Of a DNA stretch of 64,000 nucleotides, positions 42,803-51,082 are shown one piece after another (positions within the stretch are counted from its first letter, which is position 1; each line of letters opens with the position of its first letter). Under the pieces are notes generated by a model that saw only the letters and a list, made by a program, of their open reading frames with translations, was not told the origin of the DNA and ran no database searches. Source of the stretch: Microbacterium sp. Leaf320 (GTDB lineage: Bacteria; Actinomycetota; Actinomycetes; Actinomycetales; Microbacteriaceae). The DNA lies in contig NZ_LMOD01000003.1 of NCBI RefSeq assembly GCF_001423485.1, forward strand, positions 1 to 64,000, read 5' to 3'. Both the position numbers and the translations under genes were made by a program.

Positions 42803-43860
42803 GAGGTCGGCCCCACTTCCTCGGCACCGTCGTCGGAGAGGCCCAGCCGATCTGCCACACCGAGCTCGGCGACGTCGACCTGCGGAAGCAGGATGGGATG
42901 CGTGAGCGGACCGACGGATGCCGGCGCTTCGGCGGGCCTCTCGTCGGCGATCGGCGGCTCGATGGGAGCAGCCTGGGCCTCCGGGGTCTCGGATGCGGTG
43001 GGCACGGCGTCGGAGGATGCGGCTGCGGCCTTGCGCTGTGCGCTGAGCTCTTCCGCGAGCGCGGCGCGGACCACGGACAGGTCGGCGGTCTGGCGCTGCA
43101 CCTCCTGCACTGCGGTGAGAGCAGCGGCTGCCGCAGCTCCTCGGATCTCTTCGGGCACGAGACGGGGGATGTTGGAGGTGTCACCGTACCCGCCGTGCAC
43201 CTCGTCGCGAACCATCTCGCCGTCACGGAGCTCGATGACTCGACGCTGCATCTGATCGACGAAGGCCGCTTCGTGCGTGGCCATGAGAACGGTGGTGCCA
43301 CCGGCGTTGATCCGGGCGAGCAGCTGCATGATGTCGACCGAGGTCGCAGGGTCGAGGTTTCCCGTGGGCTCGTCCGCGAGCAGCACCTGGGGCCTGTTCA
43401 CCAGTGCCCTGGCGATCGCGACACGCTGCTGCTCTCCGCCGGAGAGTTCGTGCGGCATGCGCTTCTGCTTGCCGTCGAGTCCGACCAGAGCGAGCGCCTC
43501 CGGCACCGCCTGCTGGATGAATCCGCGCGAGGAGCCCGTGACCTGCAGGGTGAATGCGACGTTCTGGTAGACGGTCTTCGAGGGCAGGAGGCGGAAATCC
43601 TGGAACACGGAGCCGATGTGGCGACGGAAGTACGGCACCTTGCGGTTCGCGAGCGATCGCAGGTCGCGTCCGAGTACGGCGACGCGGCCGGTCGTCGGCA
43701 CGTCCTCTCGGAGGATCAGTCGCAGACAGGAGGACTTGCCAGACCCCGATGCACCGACGAGGAAGACGAACTCCCCGCGTTGCACTTCGAAGTCGACAGC
43801 GGACAGAGCGGGGCGTGAGGTCCCGCGATAGCGCTTCGTGACGTTCTCGAACCGAATCAT
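42799..43860 (-). CDS. ftsE: Cell division ATPase FtsE with long C-terminal extension
   Basis: Residues 1-225 are a standard FtsE ATPase: Walker A GASGSGKS at 36-43, signature [15 protein letters not shown], Walker B VLLADEPTGNLDP. About 130 further residues, rich in Ala/Glu/Pro, follow and are absent from the usual 220-230-residue FtsE. The tail looks disordered or coiled. It is translationally coupled to ftsX. The tandem DUF2510 genes separate it from prfB, its common operon neighbour. Confidence 0.95.
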   Translation of the reverse strand: MIRFENVTKRYRGTSRPALSAVDFEVQRGEFVFLVGASGSGKSSCLRLILREDVPTTGRVAVLGRDLRSLANRKVPYFRRHIGSVFQDFRLLPSKTVYQNVAFTLQVTGSSRGFIQQAVPEALALVGLDGKQKRMPHELSGGEQQRVAIARALVNRPQVLLADEPTGNLDPATSVDIMQLLARINAGGTTVLMATHEAAFVDQMQRRVIELRDGEMVRDEVHGGYGDTSNIPRLVPEEIRGAAAAAALTAVQEVQRQTADLSVVRAALAEELSAQRKAAAASSDAVPTASETPEAQAAPIEPPIADERPAEAPASVGPLTHPILLPQVDVAELGVADRLGLSDDGAEEVGPTS

Positions 43861-43998
43861 GGCTGTTCGAGCCTAAGCGCGCCGTGTCTCCTGCTCGCGA
43901 GCGACACCCCGCGCACCCCCGGAGTGTCGTCCCGCACTGCTATACATGGAGGTGCCGATCCATGCCGTCTGCGTGGACCACAACTCCGAGGGGGAACC

Positions 43999-45465
43999 AT
44001 GACGACGCCTGCAGGCTGGTATGACGACGGATCCGGGCGTCAGCGCTGGTGGGACGGCACGCAGTGGACAGAGCACTTCGCTCCGATCGCAGAGCCTTCC
44101 ACGACCGAGGCAGAGCCTTCCGCGACCGAGGCAGAGCCTTCCGCGATCGAGGCAGAGCCTTCCCTCTCCGAGTCCTCATCCGCCGGCCATGACACGGCAG
44201 CGACCGATGACGGCGCCGCCGCAGCCGATGAATCCCCCGCTGTCGATACGACCCCCGAGTCCGCAGCAGCCGCCGAGACCGCGGCCTCGCTCGACTCCGT
44301 GGCGGCCGTCGAGAGCCCTTCGTGGAACGCGCCCGCCGGCGAGTCCGTCGCAGCCGACTCGGGCTCCGACTCCTCGTCGCCCGTCGACGAGGTCGCAGCT
44401 CCCGACTCCGCCGCATCGTGGTCAGCCCCCGAGGCTCCTTCCGACGCATCGTCGACGGAATACACCGCGCCCGGCGCCACCACGCCGCTCGACGGCAACG
44501 TCCCGCCGTACGCGAACGCCGCGCCCGCCTACCCCGGCAACGCGCCCGCCTACCCTGGCGCGGATGCAGGTCAGACGCAGGCCTATCCCGCACCCGGCTA
44601 CCCGGGAGCGGCCCCCGGCCACCCCGGCGCCAGCCCCTACGCGCCGGCCGGTCAGGCCTACGGCGTCGCCGGCGGCTACCCGCCCGCGTACGGAGGCACC
44701 GCACCTGCAGCACCCACCAAGCCGTCCATCCTCGGCATCGTCGGTCTCGGGCTCGCAGCCCTCGGCACGATCCTGTCGTGCATCCCCGTGATCTTCGGGT
44801 TCGGATGGCTCCTGCTCGCCGCGGGATTCATCGTGTCGCTGATCTCCCTCTTCCTCAAGGGCAAGAAGTGGCCGGGCATCTCGGGCCTCATCCTCTCCGT
44901 GGTCGGCGCGATCATCGCGATCGTGATGTTCTTCGTCATCGTGTTCGCGACGGTCTCGGAAGTGGTGCGCGATCTGCCTACCGCTCCGCCGTCCAGCGAC
45001 TCCGACACCGACAACGGCACCGACCCCGGTACCGATGACGGCACAGACGACGGAGACACCGGCCCCACGGATGTCGTCGAGGGTGAGCTCGGCTCTCCCG
45101 TGACGATCCAGCAGATGTCGGGAACGAGCGAGGTCACGATCAACTCGGCCACGTGGGCGACGTCGGACGGATCGAGCATCCCCTCGACCAACGGCGGCTA
45201 CGTGATCCTCGACGTCACGTTCACCGGCATCTCGGGCACGAGCTACATCAACCCGTTCTACTTCGCACTCGAGACCGCCGAAGGTGCCGAAGGCACCTAC
45301 GACTACTACGTCGACGGAATCGTTGCGGAGGAGCTCGCCGCCGGTGACACCGTCAACGGCAAGATCACCTTCGACGTCGCGCAGAGTTCTTCGTACGAGA
45401 TCATCTTCACCGATGAGCTCCTGCAGGAGGTCGCACGCGTCTCGTTCACTCCGTCAGCCGGCTGA
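43999..45465 (+). CDS. DUF2510 membrane protein with Ig-like C-terminal domain
   Basis: The 488-residue product begins with a DUF2510 motif (PAGWYDDGSGRQRWWDGTQW), then about 140 residues rich in Glu/Ala/Ser including a 21-bp repeat, a Pro/Gly/Tyr-rich stretch (PGNAPAYPGADAGQ), two membrane helices (about 240-320), an acidic linker (DSDTDNGTDPGTDDGTDDG), and an extracellular beta-rich DUF4352-like domain (VTIQQMSGTSEVTINSATW). The ATG at 43999 follows GGGG; an earlier frame start was rejected. It lies on the opposite strand to flanking ftsE and prfB. Confidence 0.82.
   Translation: MTTPAGWYDDGSGRQRWWDGTQWTEHFAPIAEPSTTEAEPSATEAEPSAIEAEPSLSESSSAGHDTAATDDGAAAADESPAVDTTPESAAAAETAASLDSVAAVESPSWNAPAGESVAADSGSDSSSPVDEVAAPDSAASWSAPEAPSDASSTEYTAPGATTPLDGNVPPYANAAPAYPGNAPAYPGADAGQTQAYPAPGYPGAAPGHPGASPYAPAGQAYGVAGGYPPAYGGTAPAAPTKPSILGIVGLGLAALGTILSCIPVIFGFGWLLLAAGFIVSLISLFLKGKKWPGISGLILSVVGAIIAIVMFFVIVFATVSEVVRDLPTAPPSSDSDTDNGTDPGTDDGTDDGDTGPTDVVEGELGSPVTIQQMSGTSEVTINSATWATSDGSSIPSTNGGYVILDVTFTGISGTSYINPFYFALETAEGAEGTYDYYVDGIVAEELAAGDTVNGKITFDVAQSSSYEIIFTDELLQEVARVSFTPSAG
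44089..44163 (+). repeat. 21-bp coding tandem repeat in the DUF2510 gene
   Basis: About 3.6 copies of a 21-bp unit beginning GCAGAGCCTTCC encode the heptapeptides AEPSTTE, AEPSATE and AEPSAIE. Because the unit is a multiple of three, copy number can vary in frame. Confidence 0.85.
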
Positions 45466-45488
45466 GCTTCGAGCACGGAGCACCAGGC

Positions 45489-46640
45489 ATGACGACCCCG
45501 GCGGGGTGGTATGACGACGGTTCAGGCCGTCAGCGTTGGTGGGACGGAGTCGCGTGGACGGAGCACACCGTCACGGCGCAGGCTCAGACCACCGCGACGG
45601 CTTCTGCCACCACTCAGCAGCAGGTTTCCACGCAGCAGCCGGATTCCCCACAGCAGCAGGTAGCACCGCAGGACACCGCCGCTGACGGCATCGCCACGCC
45701 CGCTGTCGACGCCTCCGGGCAGTCGACGGCGGGCGTGGATCCGGTCGTCGGCAGCCTGGCATCCCACGCGACCGAGTCTGCGACGTTCGAGCCGCCGTAC
45801 GTTCTGCAGACGGCGAATTCGGCCGATGCGCACCCCGGGGGCCCTGCAGGTGCGCCCGTCTGGGGTCAGGCGCCGATGCACGGCCAGCAGGGCACGGCCT
45901 ACCTCGCGCAGGGAGCGACCGCTCCCTTCGGAGTGCTGGCTCCCCCGCCGGCGAAGCCGAAGCTCTCTGTTCTCGGCATCATCGGTCTCGCCGTCGCGGT
46001 GATCGGACTCATCCTGTCCTGCTTCCCCTCGATCGCGATCGCAGGCTGGGTGCTGTTGGGAGTCGGTTTCGTCGTCTCCTTGGTGTCGGTGTTCCTCCGC
46101 GGAACGAAGTGGCCGGGGATCGTCGGCATGAGCATGAGTGTGCTCGGAAGCATCGTCGCGATCGCGGTGATGCTCCTGTCGCTCAGCACGGCTGCCCCGG
46201 GCGCGACAGTACCGACATCATCGCCCGGCTCCTCATCGGACGGCGAGGAACCCGACGAGTCGGCGGCCGAGGGCACTGAGAGGGTCTACATCAACGACCT
46301 CGAGGTCGGACACTGCCTCCCCCTGGTCGAGTGGGAGGACGAGGTCTACGACCTTCCGGTCGTCCCGTGCGATCAGCCGCACACCGACGAGGTCTACTTC
46401 ATCTTCGATGCGCCGGACGGCGACTTCCCCGGTGACGCCGAGCTGCAGACCCTCGCGACCGAAGGCTGCGACGCCGCCTTCGAAGAGTTCATCGGCATCC
46501 CGTACGCGGACTCGGTGCTCGACAACTACTGGTTCGTGCCCACGGAGACCTCGTGGAAGCGCATGGACGACCGCGCCATCCAGTGCATCGTGTTCGACTA
46601 CGAAGAGGTCACGGGAACGCTCGAAGGCGCCGCCCGCTGA
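45489..46640 (+). CDS. DUF2510 protein with septum-formation domain
   Basis: The 383-residue product repeats the DUF2510 motif nearly identically (PAGWYDDGSGRQRWWDGVAW), followed by a Gln-rich linker, two membrane helices (about 160-235) and a C-terminal Septum_form-type domain: INDLEVGHCLPLVEW, LPVVPCDQPHTDEVYFIF, ATEGCDAAFEEFIGIPY. The Cys pattern and HTDEV motif are family-typical. It starts 23 nt after its upstream paralogue and ends 7 nt from the convergent prfB stop. A role in envelope or septum biology is suggested by the domain name and ftsEX proximity only. Confidence 0.85.
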   Translation: MTTPAGWYDDGSGRQRWWDGVAWTEHTVTAQAQTTATASATTQQQVSTQQPDSPQQQVAPQDTAADGIATPAVDASGQSTAGVDPVVGSLASHATESATFEPPYVLQTANSADAHPGGPAGAPVWGQAPMHGQQGTAYLAQGATAPFGVLAPPPAKPKLSVLGIIGLAVAVIGLILSCFPSIAIAGWVLLGVGFVVSLVSVFLRGTKWPGIVGMSMSVLGSIVAIAVMLLSLSTAAPGATVPTSSPGSSSDGEEPDESAAEGTERVYINDLEVGHCLPLVEWEDEVYDLPVVPCDQPHTDEVYFIFDAPDGDFPGDAELQTLATEGCDAAFEEFIGIPYADSVLDNYWFVPTETSWKRMDDRAIQCIVFDYEEVTGTLEGAAR

Positions 46641-46647
46641 GACGAGC

Positions 46648-47757
46648 TCAGTCCTCGTCTTTGCGCTTGCGCCAGCGGATGCCCGCCGAGATGAAGCCGT
46701 CGAGATCGCCATCGAACACGGCAGCGGGGTTGCCCGACTCGTGTCCGGTGCGCAGATCCTTGACGAGCTGCTGTCCGTAGAGGAAGTACGAGCGCATCTG
46801 ATCGCCCCAGCTCGCCGTGATGTTGCCGGCGAGTTCCTTCTTCTTCGCGGCTTCCTCCTCCTTCTGCAGGAGCAGGAGTCGGGTCTGCAGCACGCGCATG
46901 GCGGCGGCGCGGTTCTGGATCTGCGACTTCTCGTTCTGCATCGACACGACGATGCCGGTCGGGAGGTGTGTGAGGCGCACGGCGGAGTCGGTGGTGTTGA
47001 CCGACTGGCCACCAGGGCCCGACGAGCGGAACACATCGACGCGGATGTCGTTCTCGGGGATGTCGACCTCGGTCGCCTCCTCCATGAGCGGGATGACCTC
47101 GACAGCGGCGAACGACGTCTGACGCTTGTCGGCAGAGCCGAACGGGCTGATGCGGGCCAGGCGGTGCGTGCCGGCCTCGACAGAGACGGTGCCGAACGCG
47201 TAGGGCGCGTCGATCTCGAACGTCGCCGACTTGATGCCGGCGCCCTCGGCGTATGAGGTGTCGAGAACCTTGACGGGGTACTTGTGGCGCTCGGCCCAAC
47301 GCAGGTACATGCGCATGAGCATCTCGGCGAAGTCGGTGGCGTCGTCGCCACCGGCACCCGAGCGGATCGTGATGATGGCCGAGCGCTCGTCGTACTCGCC
47401 GTCCATCAGCGTCTGGACCTCGAGCTGATTGATGATCTCGGTGAGAGCGCTGAGCTCGGCGCGCGCCTCGACGGCCGATTCCTCATCGCCCATCTCGTTC
47501 GCGAGCCCGACCAGGACCTCGAGGTCGTCGAGTCGCGAGCCGATGCCCTCGACCCTCGCGAGCGCCGACTGGCGGTGGCTCAACGCGCTGGTCACCTTCT
47601 GAGCACGTTCAGGGTCGTCCCAGAGGTCCGGCACGCCGGCTTCCTCGCTGAGACGTGCGATGTCGGAACGGAGCGTATCGACGTCGATGACCTCGCGAAT
47701 GTCACCGTAGGTGAGTCGCAGGGCCTGGATGTCGGCGGAGAGATCGAGTTCGAGCAT
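46648..47757 (-). CDS. prfB: Peptide chain release factor 2
   Basis: The 369-residue factor has the anticodon tripeptide SPF in ARISPFGS and the catalytic GGQ in SSGPGGQSVNTTDSAVRLTH. One continuous frame encodes it, so the programmed +1 frameshift of enterobacterial prfB is absent. It recognises UGA and UAA, and UGA stops predominate in this genome. Confidence 0.97.
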   Translation of the reverse strand: MLELDLSADIQALRLTYGDIREVIDVDTLRSDIARLSEEAGVPDLWDDPERAQKVTSALSHRQSALARVEGIGSRLDDLEVLVGLANEMGDEESAVEARAELSALTEIINQLEVQTLMDGEYDERSAIITIRSGAGGDDATDFAEMLMRMYLRWAERHKYPVKVLDTSYAEGAGIKSATFEIDAPYAFGTVSVEAGTHRLARISPFGSADKRQTSFAAVEVIPLMEEATEVDIPENDIRVDVFRSSGPGGQSVNTTDSAVRLTHLPTGIVVSMQNEKSQIQNRAAAMRVLQTRLLLLQKEEEAAKKKELAGNITASWGDQMRSYFLYGQQLVKDLRTGHESGNPAAVFDGDLDGFISAGIRWRKRKDED

Positions 47758-47817
47758 GTCGCGTCCAGCCTAACGTGCCGCCTGTGCGGCCGGGTACGGC
47801 GTTCGAACGGGAGTAGC

Positions 47818-49104
47818 GTGAAACGAGTGAGCAACGCATCCACGGTCCTGAGGCGATTCGGACCGATGGTGTACCTCCCCACCGTCCTCTTCTCGCTCGG
47901 CGAGGGCGCGGTCATCCCGCTGATCCCCGTGATCGCGGCGCGCATGGGGGCAGATGTCGCGTTCGCCGCGCTCGTCGCCTCGGCGCTGGTCGTGGGTCAG
48001 CTCTGCGGAAACCTCCCCGCCGGCTGGGCCGTATCGCGCATCGGCGAGCGGTTCACGATGGTCATCGCGGGAGTGATCGCGATCGGCGCGGGTGTCGGCA
48101 TGGTCTTCGCGCCGTCGCTGGGCGTCCTCGCGGCATCCGTGTTCCTCCTCGGCTTCTGCGCCGCCGCCTTCGGTCTCGCCCGTCACGCCTTCATGACGAC
48201 GAGGGTGCCGATCGCGTTCCGCGCCCGCGCGCTCTCGCTGCTGGGCGGCAGCTTCCGTCTCGGAATCTTCGTCGGCCCGTTCGTCGCCGCGGGGCTGCTG
48301 CAGCTGTTCGGATCCGAAACCGCAGCGATCTGGTTCTTCCTCGGCTGCCTGGTCGTCATGGTGCTTCTCGTGCTGTTCGGTCCGGATCCCGAGAAGACGA
48401 TCGCGCCGACCACCCCTGTTCGCACCGCTCCCCTGTCGGAGGACTCCGGCGAGCCGGTCACCGGCTCGATTCCGGCCGTCGGCCGTACGGGCATCTTCCG
48501 CACGATGTGGCAGCAGCGCGCCGTGCTCGGCCGCCTCGGCCTCGCCGCCGCATCATTGTCAGCCGTACGATCGGCGCGGCAGGTCGTGCTCCCGCTGTGG
48601 GGTCTCTCGCTCGGCCTCGACGCGTCGACCATCGCCCTCGTCGTCGGAATCTCGGGAGCGATCGACTTCGCCCTGTTCTATGCGAGCGGGCAGGTCATGG
48701 ACAGATTCGGTCGCCTCTGGGCGGCGATGCCGGCGATGGTCCTCATGGGTGCCGGATTCCTCGCGATGTCGTTCACCCACGACCTGGATGCCGCGGTGCT
48801 GTGGTTCGGCATGTTCGCCGCGGTGCTCGGCGTGGGCAACGGACTTTCGAGCGGCATCCTCCTGACCCTCGGGGCCGACGTCGCTCCGAAGACCGAACCC
48901 GCCGCGTTCCTCGGCTCATGGCGCACGTTGACGGATGCCGGTGGGGCCATCGCTCCGCTGATGGTGTCGGGGATCATCGCGATCGCCTCGCTGCCGATAG
49001 CGGCGGCGGCCATGGGCGTGATCGGACTGGTCGGCGCCGGAGGGTTCATCCGTTGGATCCCCCGGTTCGTGCCCCGCACGAAGGAGGACCCTCATGAGCG
49101 GTGA
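47818..49104 (+). CDS. MFS transporter
   Basis: The 428-residue integral membrane protein has twelve probable helices and the MFS loop 2-3 signature as AGWAVSRIGERF, with the loop 8-9 counterpart SGQVMDRFGRLWA. It shows the drug/sugar exporter pattern without substrate-specific motifs. The GTG at 47818 has GGGAG 4 nt upstream; GTG 47827 is an alternative. Its 3' end overlaps the NUDIX gene start by 11 nt. Confidence 0.87.
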   Translation: MKRVSNASTVLRRFGPMVYLPTVLFSLGEGAVIPLIPVIAARMGADVAFAALVASALVVGQLCGNLPAGWAVSRIGERFTMVIAGVIAIGAGVGMVFAPSLGVLAASVFLLGFCAAAFGLARHAFMTTRVPIAFRARALSLLGGSFRLGIFVGPFVAAGLLQLFGSETAAIWFFLGCLVVMVLLVLFGPDPEKTIAPTTPVRTAPLSEDSGEPVTGSIPAVGRTGIFRTMWQQRAVLGRLGLAAASLSAVRSARQVVLPLWGLSLGLDASTIALVVGISGAIDFALFYASGQVMDRFGRLWAAMPAMVLMGAGFLAMSFTHDLDAAVLWFGMFAAVLGVGNGLSSGILLTLGADVAPKTEPAAFLGSWRTLTDAGGAIAPLMVSGIIAIASLPIAAAAMGVIGLVGAGGFIRWIPRFVPRTKEDPHER

Positions 49105-49648
49105 GCTTGCCGCAGATGTACGTCGTCTGGTGCTCGGGGCCGCGGCGGTTTCCGACCATGAGCGGGCCGCGCGGGCCGACTTCACGACGTTCTTCCCCGA
49201 CGAGCATGGCCCCGTATCTCGCGACGACGGCCCCGACCACGCCACGGCGTCGGCCCTCGTGTTCGATCCGACACTCACCCGCACGCTGCTCGTGTTCCAT
49301 GCCAAGGGGCAGTTCTGGGTCCAGCCCGGCGGGCATCTCGAGTCCGGCGATGCGTCTATAGCGGATGCCGCGCTGCGCGAACTGCGGGAGGAGACCGGTG
49401 TCGTCGTGTCGGGCCTGGTCGAGCCTCTCGCGTACGACCTCGATCATCACGGGCTCTCCTCCGCTTTCGGCCGGTGTTCCTCGCATCTCGACATCGGCGT
49501 CGCCGTCGTCGTCTCGGAAGACGCGGCGCTGATCGTGAGCGACGAGTCGGAGGATGTGCGGTGGTGGCCGATCGATGCGCTCCCCGATCAGGTTCCGCCG
49601 GGGTTCGACGACCGCGTGCGGCGATTGCACGACCGGCTTCTCCGCTGA
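49094..49648 (+). CDS. NUDIX hydrolase
   Basis: The 184-residue product has the Nudix box GHLESGDASIADAALRELREETGVV around residues 77-101, in the order G-x5-E-x7-REUxEExGU except for a small deviation. It hydrolyses a nucleoside diphosphate linked to X, substrate unknown. An N-terminal helical segment (LAADVRRLVLGAAAVSDHERAAR) precedes the domain. It is translationally coupled to the MFS gene. Confidence 0.9.
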   Translation: MSGELAADVRRLVLGAAAVSDHERAARADFTTFFPDEHGPVSRDDGPDHATASALVFDPTLTRTLLVFHAKGQFWVQPGGHLESGDASIADAALRELREETGVVVSGLVEPLAYDLDHHGLSSAFGRCSSHLDIGVAVVVSEDAALIVSDESEDVRWWPIDALPDQVPPGFDDRVRRLHDRLLR

Positions 49649-49676
49649 CGGGTGACAGGCTCTGCCGGGCCGGGCA

Positions 49677-50093
49677 TCATCTCAGCGCCGTGCGACTCGT
49701 CCCCGTCGCCTCGAGCCGCACACCGTCGGGGACGAACAGCGACAGCAGCGGCGGATTCCACTCGGCGGCGACCGTCACCCGGGCCGAGAGCCCGTCGGGC
49801 GCGGTGGCTGACACGACACTCGCTTCGCCTGGCCACGCGACGACCAGCGCGATCGCCTGCTCTCTGACGCCCTCGTCAGAGAGGTCGGCGCGCGCTGTCG
49901 CCCCGTCGACGACCAGCGTGAACCCGTCGGCTCCGGCGAGCGCGGCCGCGTCGGCGAGCGCGTCGAGCCGCTTCTGGGAGATGTACAGGTCGGTGGCGCA
50001 CACGCTCCCGAATATCAGTGCGAGAGCGAGCAACGCGTATCCCAGCGTGAGGAGCAGCACGCTCCCGTCGTCATCACTCATCCCGCACCCCAC
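49677..50093 (-). CDS. TadE/TadG-like (Rv3654c-type) membrane protein
   Basis: The 138-residue product has a single N-terminal helix (GSVLLLTLGYALLALALIFGS) and YISQKRLDALADAAALAGADG, the signature of TadG/Rv3654c-like pseudopilin-associated proteins. It is the last gene of the remaining tad segment. It overlaps the next TadE gene by 16 nt. Confidence 0.82.
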   Translation of the reverse strand: MGCGMSDDDGSVLLLTLGYALLALALIFGSVCATDLYISQKRLDALADAAALAGADGFTLVVDGATARADLSDEGVREQAIALVVAWPGEASVVSATAPDGLSARVTVAAEWNPPLLSLFVPDGVRLEATGTSRTALR

Positions 50094-50509
50094 ATCCGGG
50101 AGACCTTCTGCACCGCAGTTCCCTCGACGGAGACGGATGCCGCCTCATCCAGCCCGAAGATCGCCGGAATGAACGGCAGCGAGACCCTCGCTGCGACCAC
50201 GACCGTGATCGTCGCACCCGCGGACGGGCAAGCCGCGATCTCGGGACCGCAGGTCACGGTCACATCGGCCGAGTCGGGGTCGATGCCGTATTGCTCTGCG
50301 ACGCTGGCGAGCACGCGTTCTCCGCTCAGCTCCGCGCTGTCCGCATCCGACGCGAGGGCGATGGCCCGAGCCGTGTGTCGGGCTGCCGCCTCCGCGCCGA
50401 GCGTCTGCTCCTGGATCGCGCCGAGCGCGATGATCAGGTAGACGAGCGGCACGAGCAGCACCACTCCGACAGCGATGAACTCGAGAGCCGCGGACCCGTC
50501 GTCATCCAT
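50078..50509 (-). CDS. TadE-like pilus-assembly protein
   Basis: The 143-residue product (MDDDGSAALEFIAVGVVLLV) has the TadE pattern: Glu at the helix start and one transmembrane helix, followed by EAAARHTARAIALASD and an extracellular domain with one Cys pair (VTCGPEIAACPS). The start at 50509 overlaps the upstream gene by 8 nt; an ATG at 50533 is less likely. Confidence 0.83.
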   Translation of the reverse strand: MDDDGSAALEFIAVGVVLLVPLVYLIIALGAIQEQTLGAEAAARHTARAIALASDADSAELSGERVLASVAEQYGIDPDSADVTVTCGPEIAACPSAGATITVVVAARVSLPFIPAIFGLDEAASVSVEGTAVQKVSRMWGAG

Positions 50510-50912
50510 CGCCGAACGACTCTTCCGGAGCATGGGCCTCCACCTCCAGCGCGAAGGGGATGCCGATCAGCCCGATCACCGGCAGTGTGGTCCGCACGCG
50601 CACGTCGATCGTCGGCTGCCCGAGCGACGTCGAGCGCCCGATGGTCACGTCCTCGGCATACGCGTCTCCGACGGCACGGACGATCTGTGCACGCGCACGC
50701 TCTGCGCCGTCCTCGAGGCTCGTGTCGGCGAGTGCAGCGTGATACGCCCCCTCGACGGCCGAATCGTGCACGACGTTGCGGACGTACACCGCGAGAGCGA
50801 GCTGCATCACGGCGAGGGTGAGCAGGGTGAGCAGGGTCCCCACCATCACGAACTCGACAGGGCTCGAACCGCGTTCGTCGAGAAGTCGGCGACGAATCGT
50901 CGGGTTGGGCAT
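50502..50912 (-). CDS. TadE-like pilus-assembly protein
   Basis: The 136-residue product (MPNPTIRRRLLDERGSSPVE, then helix FVMVGTLLTLLTLAVMQLAL) is a second TadE-type minor pseudopilin, cleaved as others are by the prepilin peptidase. RGSSPVEFV is the recognisable cleavage neighbourhood. It starts 14 nt after the truncated tad gene tail, so it was probably co-transcribed with the missing upstream genes. Confidence 0.83.
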   Translation of the reverse strand: MPNPTIRRRLLDERGSSPVEFVMVGTLLTLLTLAVMQLALAVYVRNVVHDSAVEGAYHAALADTSLEDGAERARAQIVRAVGDAYAEDVTIGRSTSLGQPTIDVRVRTTLPVIGLIGIPFALEVEAHAPEESFGDG

Positions 50913-50926
50913 GAAGCACTCGCCCG

Positions 50927-51043
50927 TCAGATGCCCGACACGCGTTGGATCGCCTGCTCGAACAGGGTGCTCAGTGCGGGACCCGCGACCGCCCAGATCA
51001 GCACGACGAGTCCGGCGGTCATGAGTGTGAACGTGTCCTGATC
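50927..51043 (-). pseudogene. Amputated 3' end of a tad-locus gene
   Basis: A 38-codon in-frame tail reads DQDTFTLMTAGLVVLIWAVA and continues hydrophobically (GPALSTLFEQAIQRVSGI) to a stop 14 nt before the TadE gene. Upstream the frame closes at TGA within a few codons, in sequence of different character. The hydrophobic helix looks like the C-terminus of a small tad-locus membrane protein, but the parent is not identified. Repeat copy A covers its first codons, as expected if integration replaced the front of the gene. Confidence 0.6.
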
Positions 51044-51045
51044 CC
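51018..51045. repeat. Direct repeat copy A (possible attachment site)
   Basis: The 28-bp unit matches copy B at 25 of 28 positions and copy C at 23. It lies inside the truncated tad gene, just left of the HEPN gene promoter. It probably represents the chromosomal (attB-like) version. Confidence 0.7.
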
Positions 51046-51069
51046 GAATGACGAGCGATCACGGCCGTC

Positions 51070-51075
51070 TAGAAT
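51070..51075 (+). promoter_or_regulatory. Leaderless promoter of the HEPN gene
   Basis: TAGAAT lies exactly 7 nt before the ATG at 51083. ATGACG (51048-51053) sits 16 nt further upstream as a possible -35, adjoining repeat copy A. No Shine-Dalgarno site is visible. Confidence 0.6.
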
Positions 51076-51082
51076 CGCGCGC

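Noticed and set aside
46648..47757. Programmed +1 frameshift in prfB
   Set aside because: The coding frame is continuous from the start to the stop, without an internal UGA.
49677..50912. A complete tad pilus locus
   Set aside because: Only TadE/TadG-like genes are present; the ATPase, TadB/TadC and the prepilin gene are not in the window.
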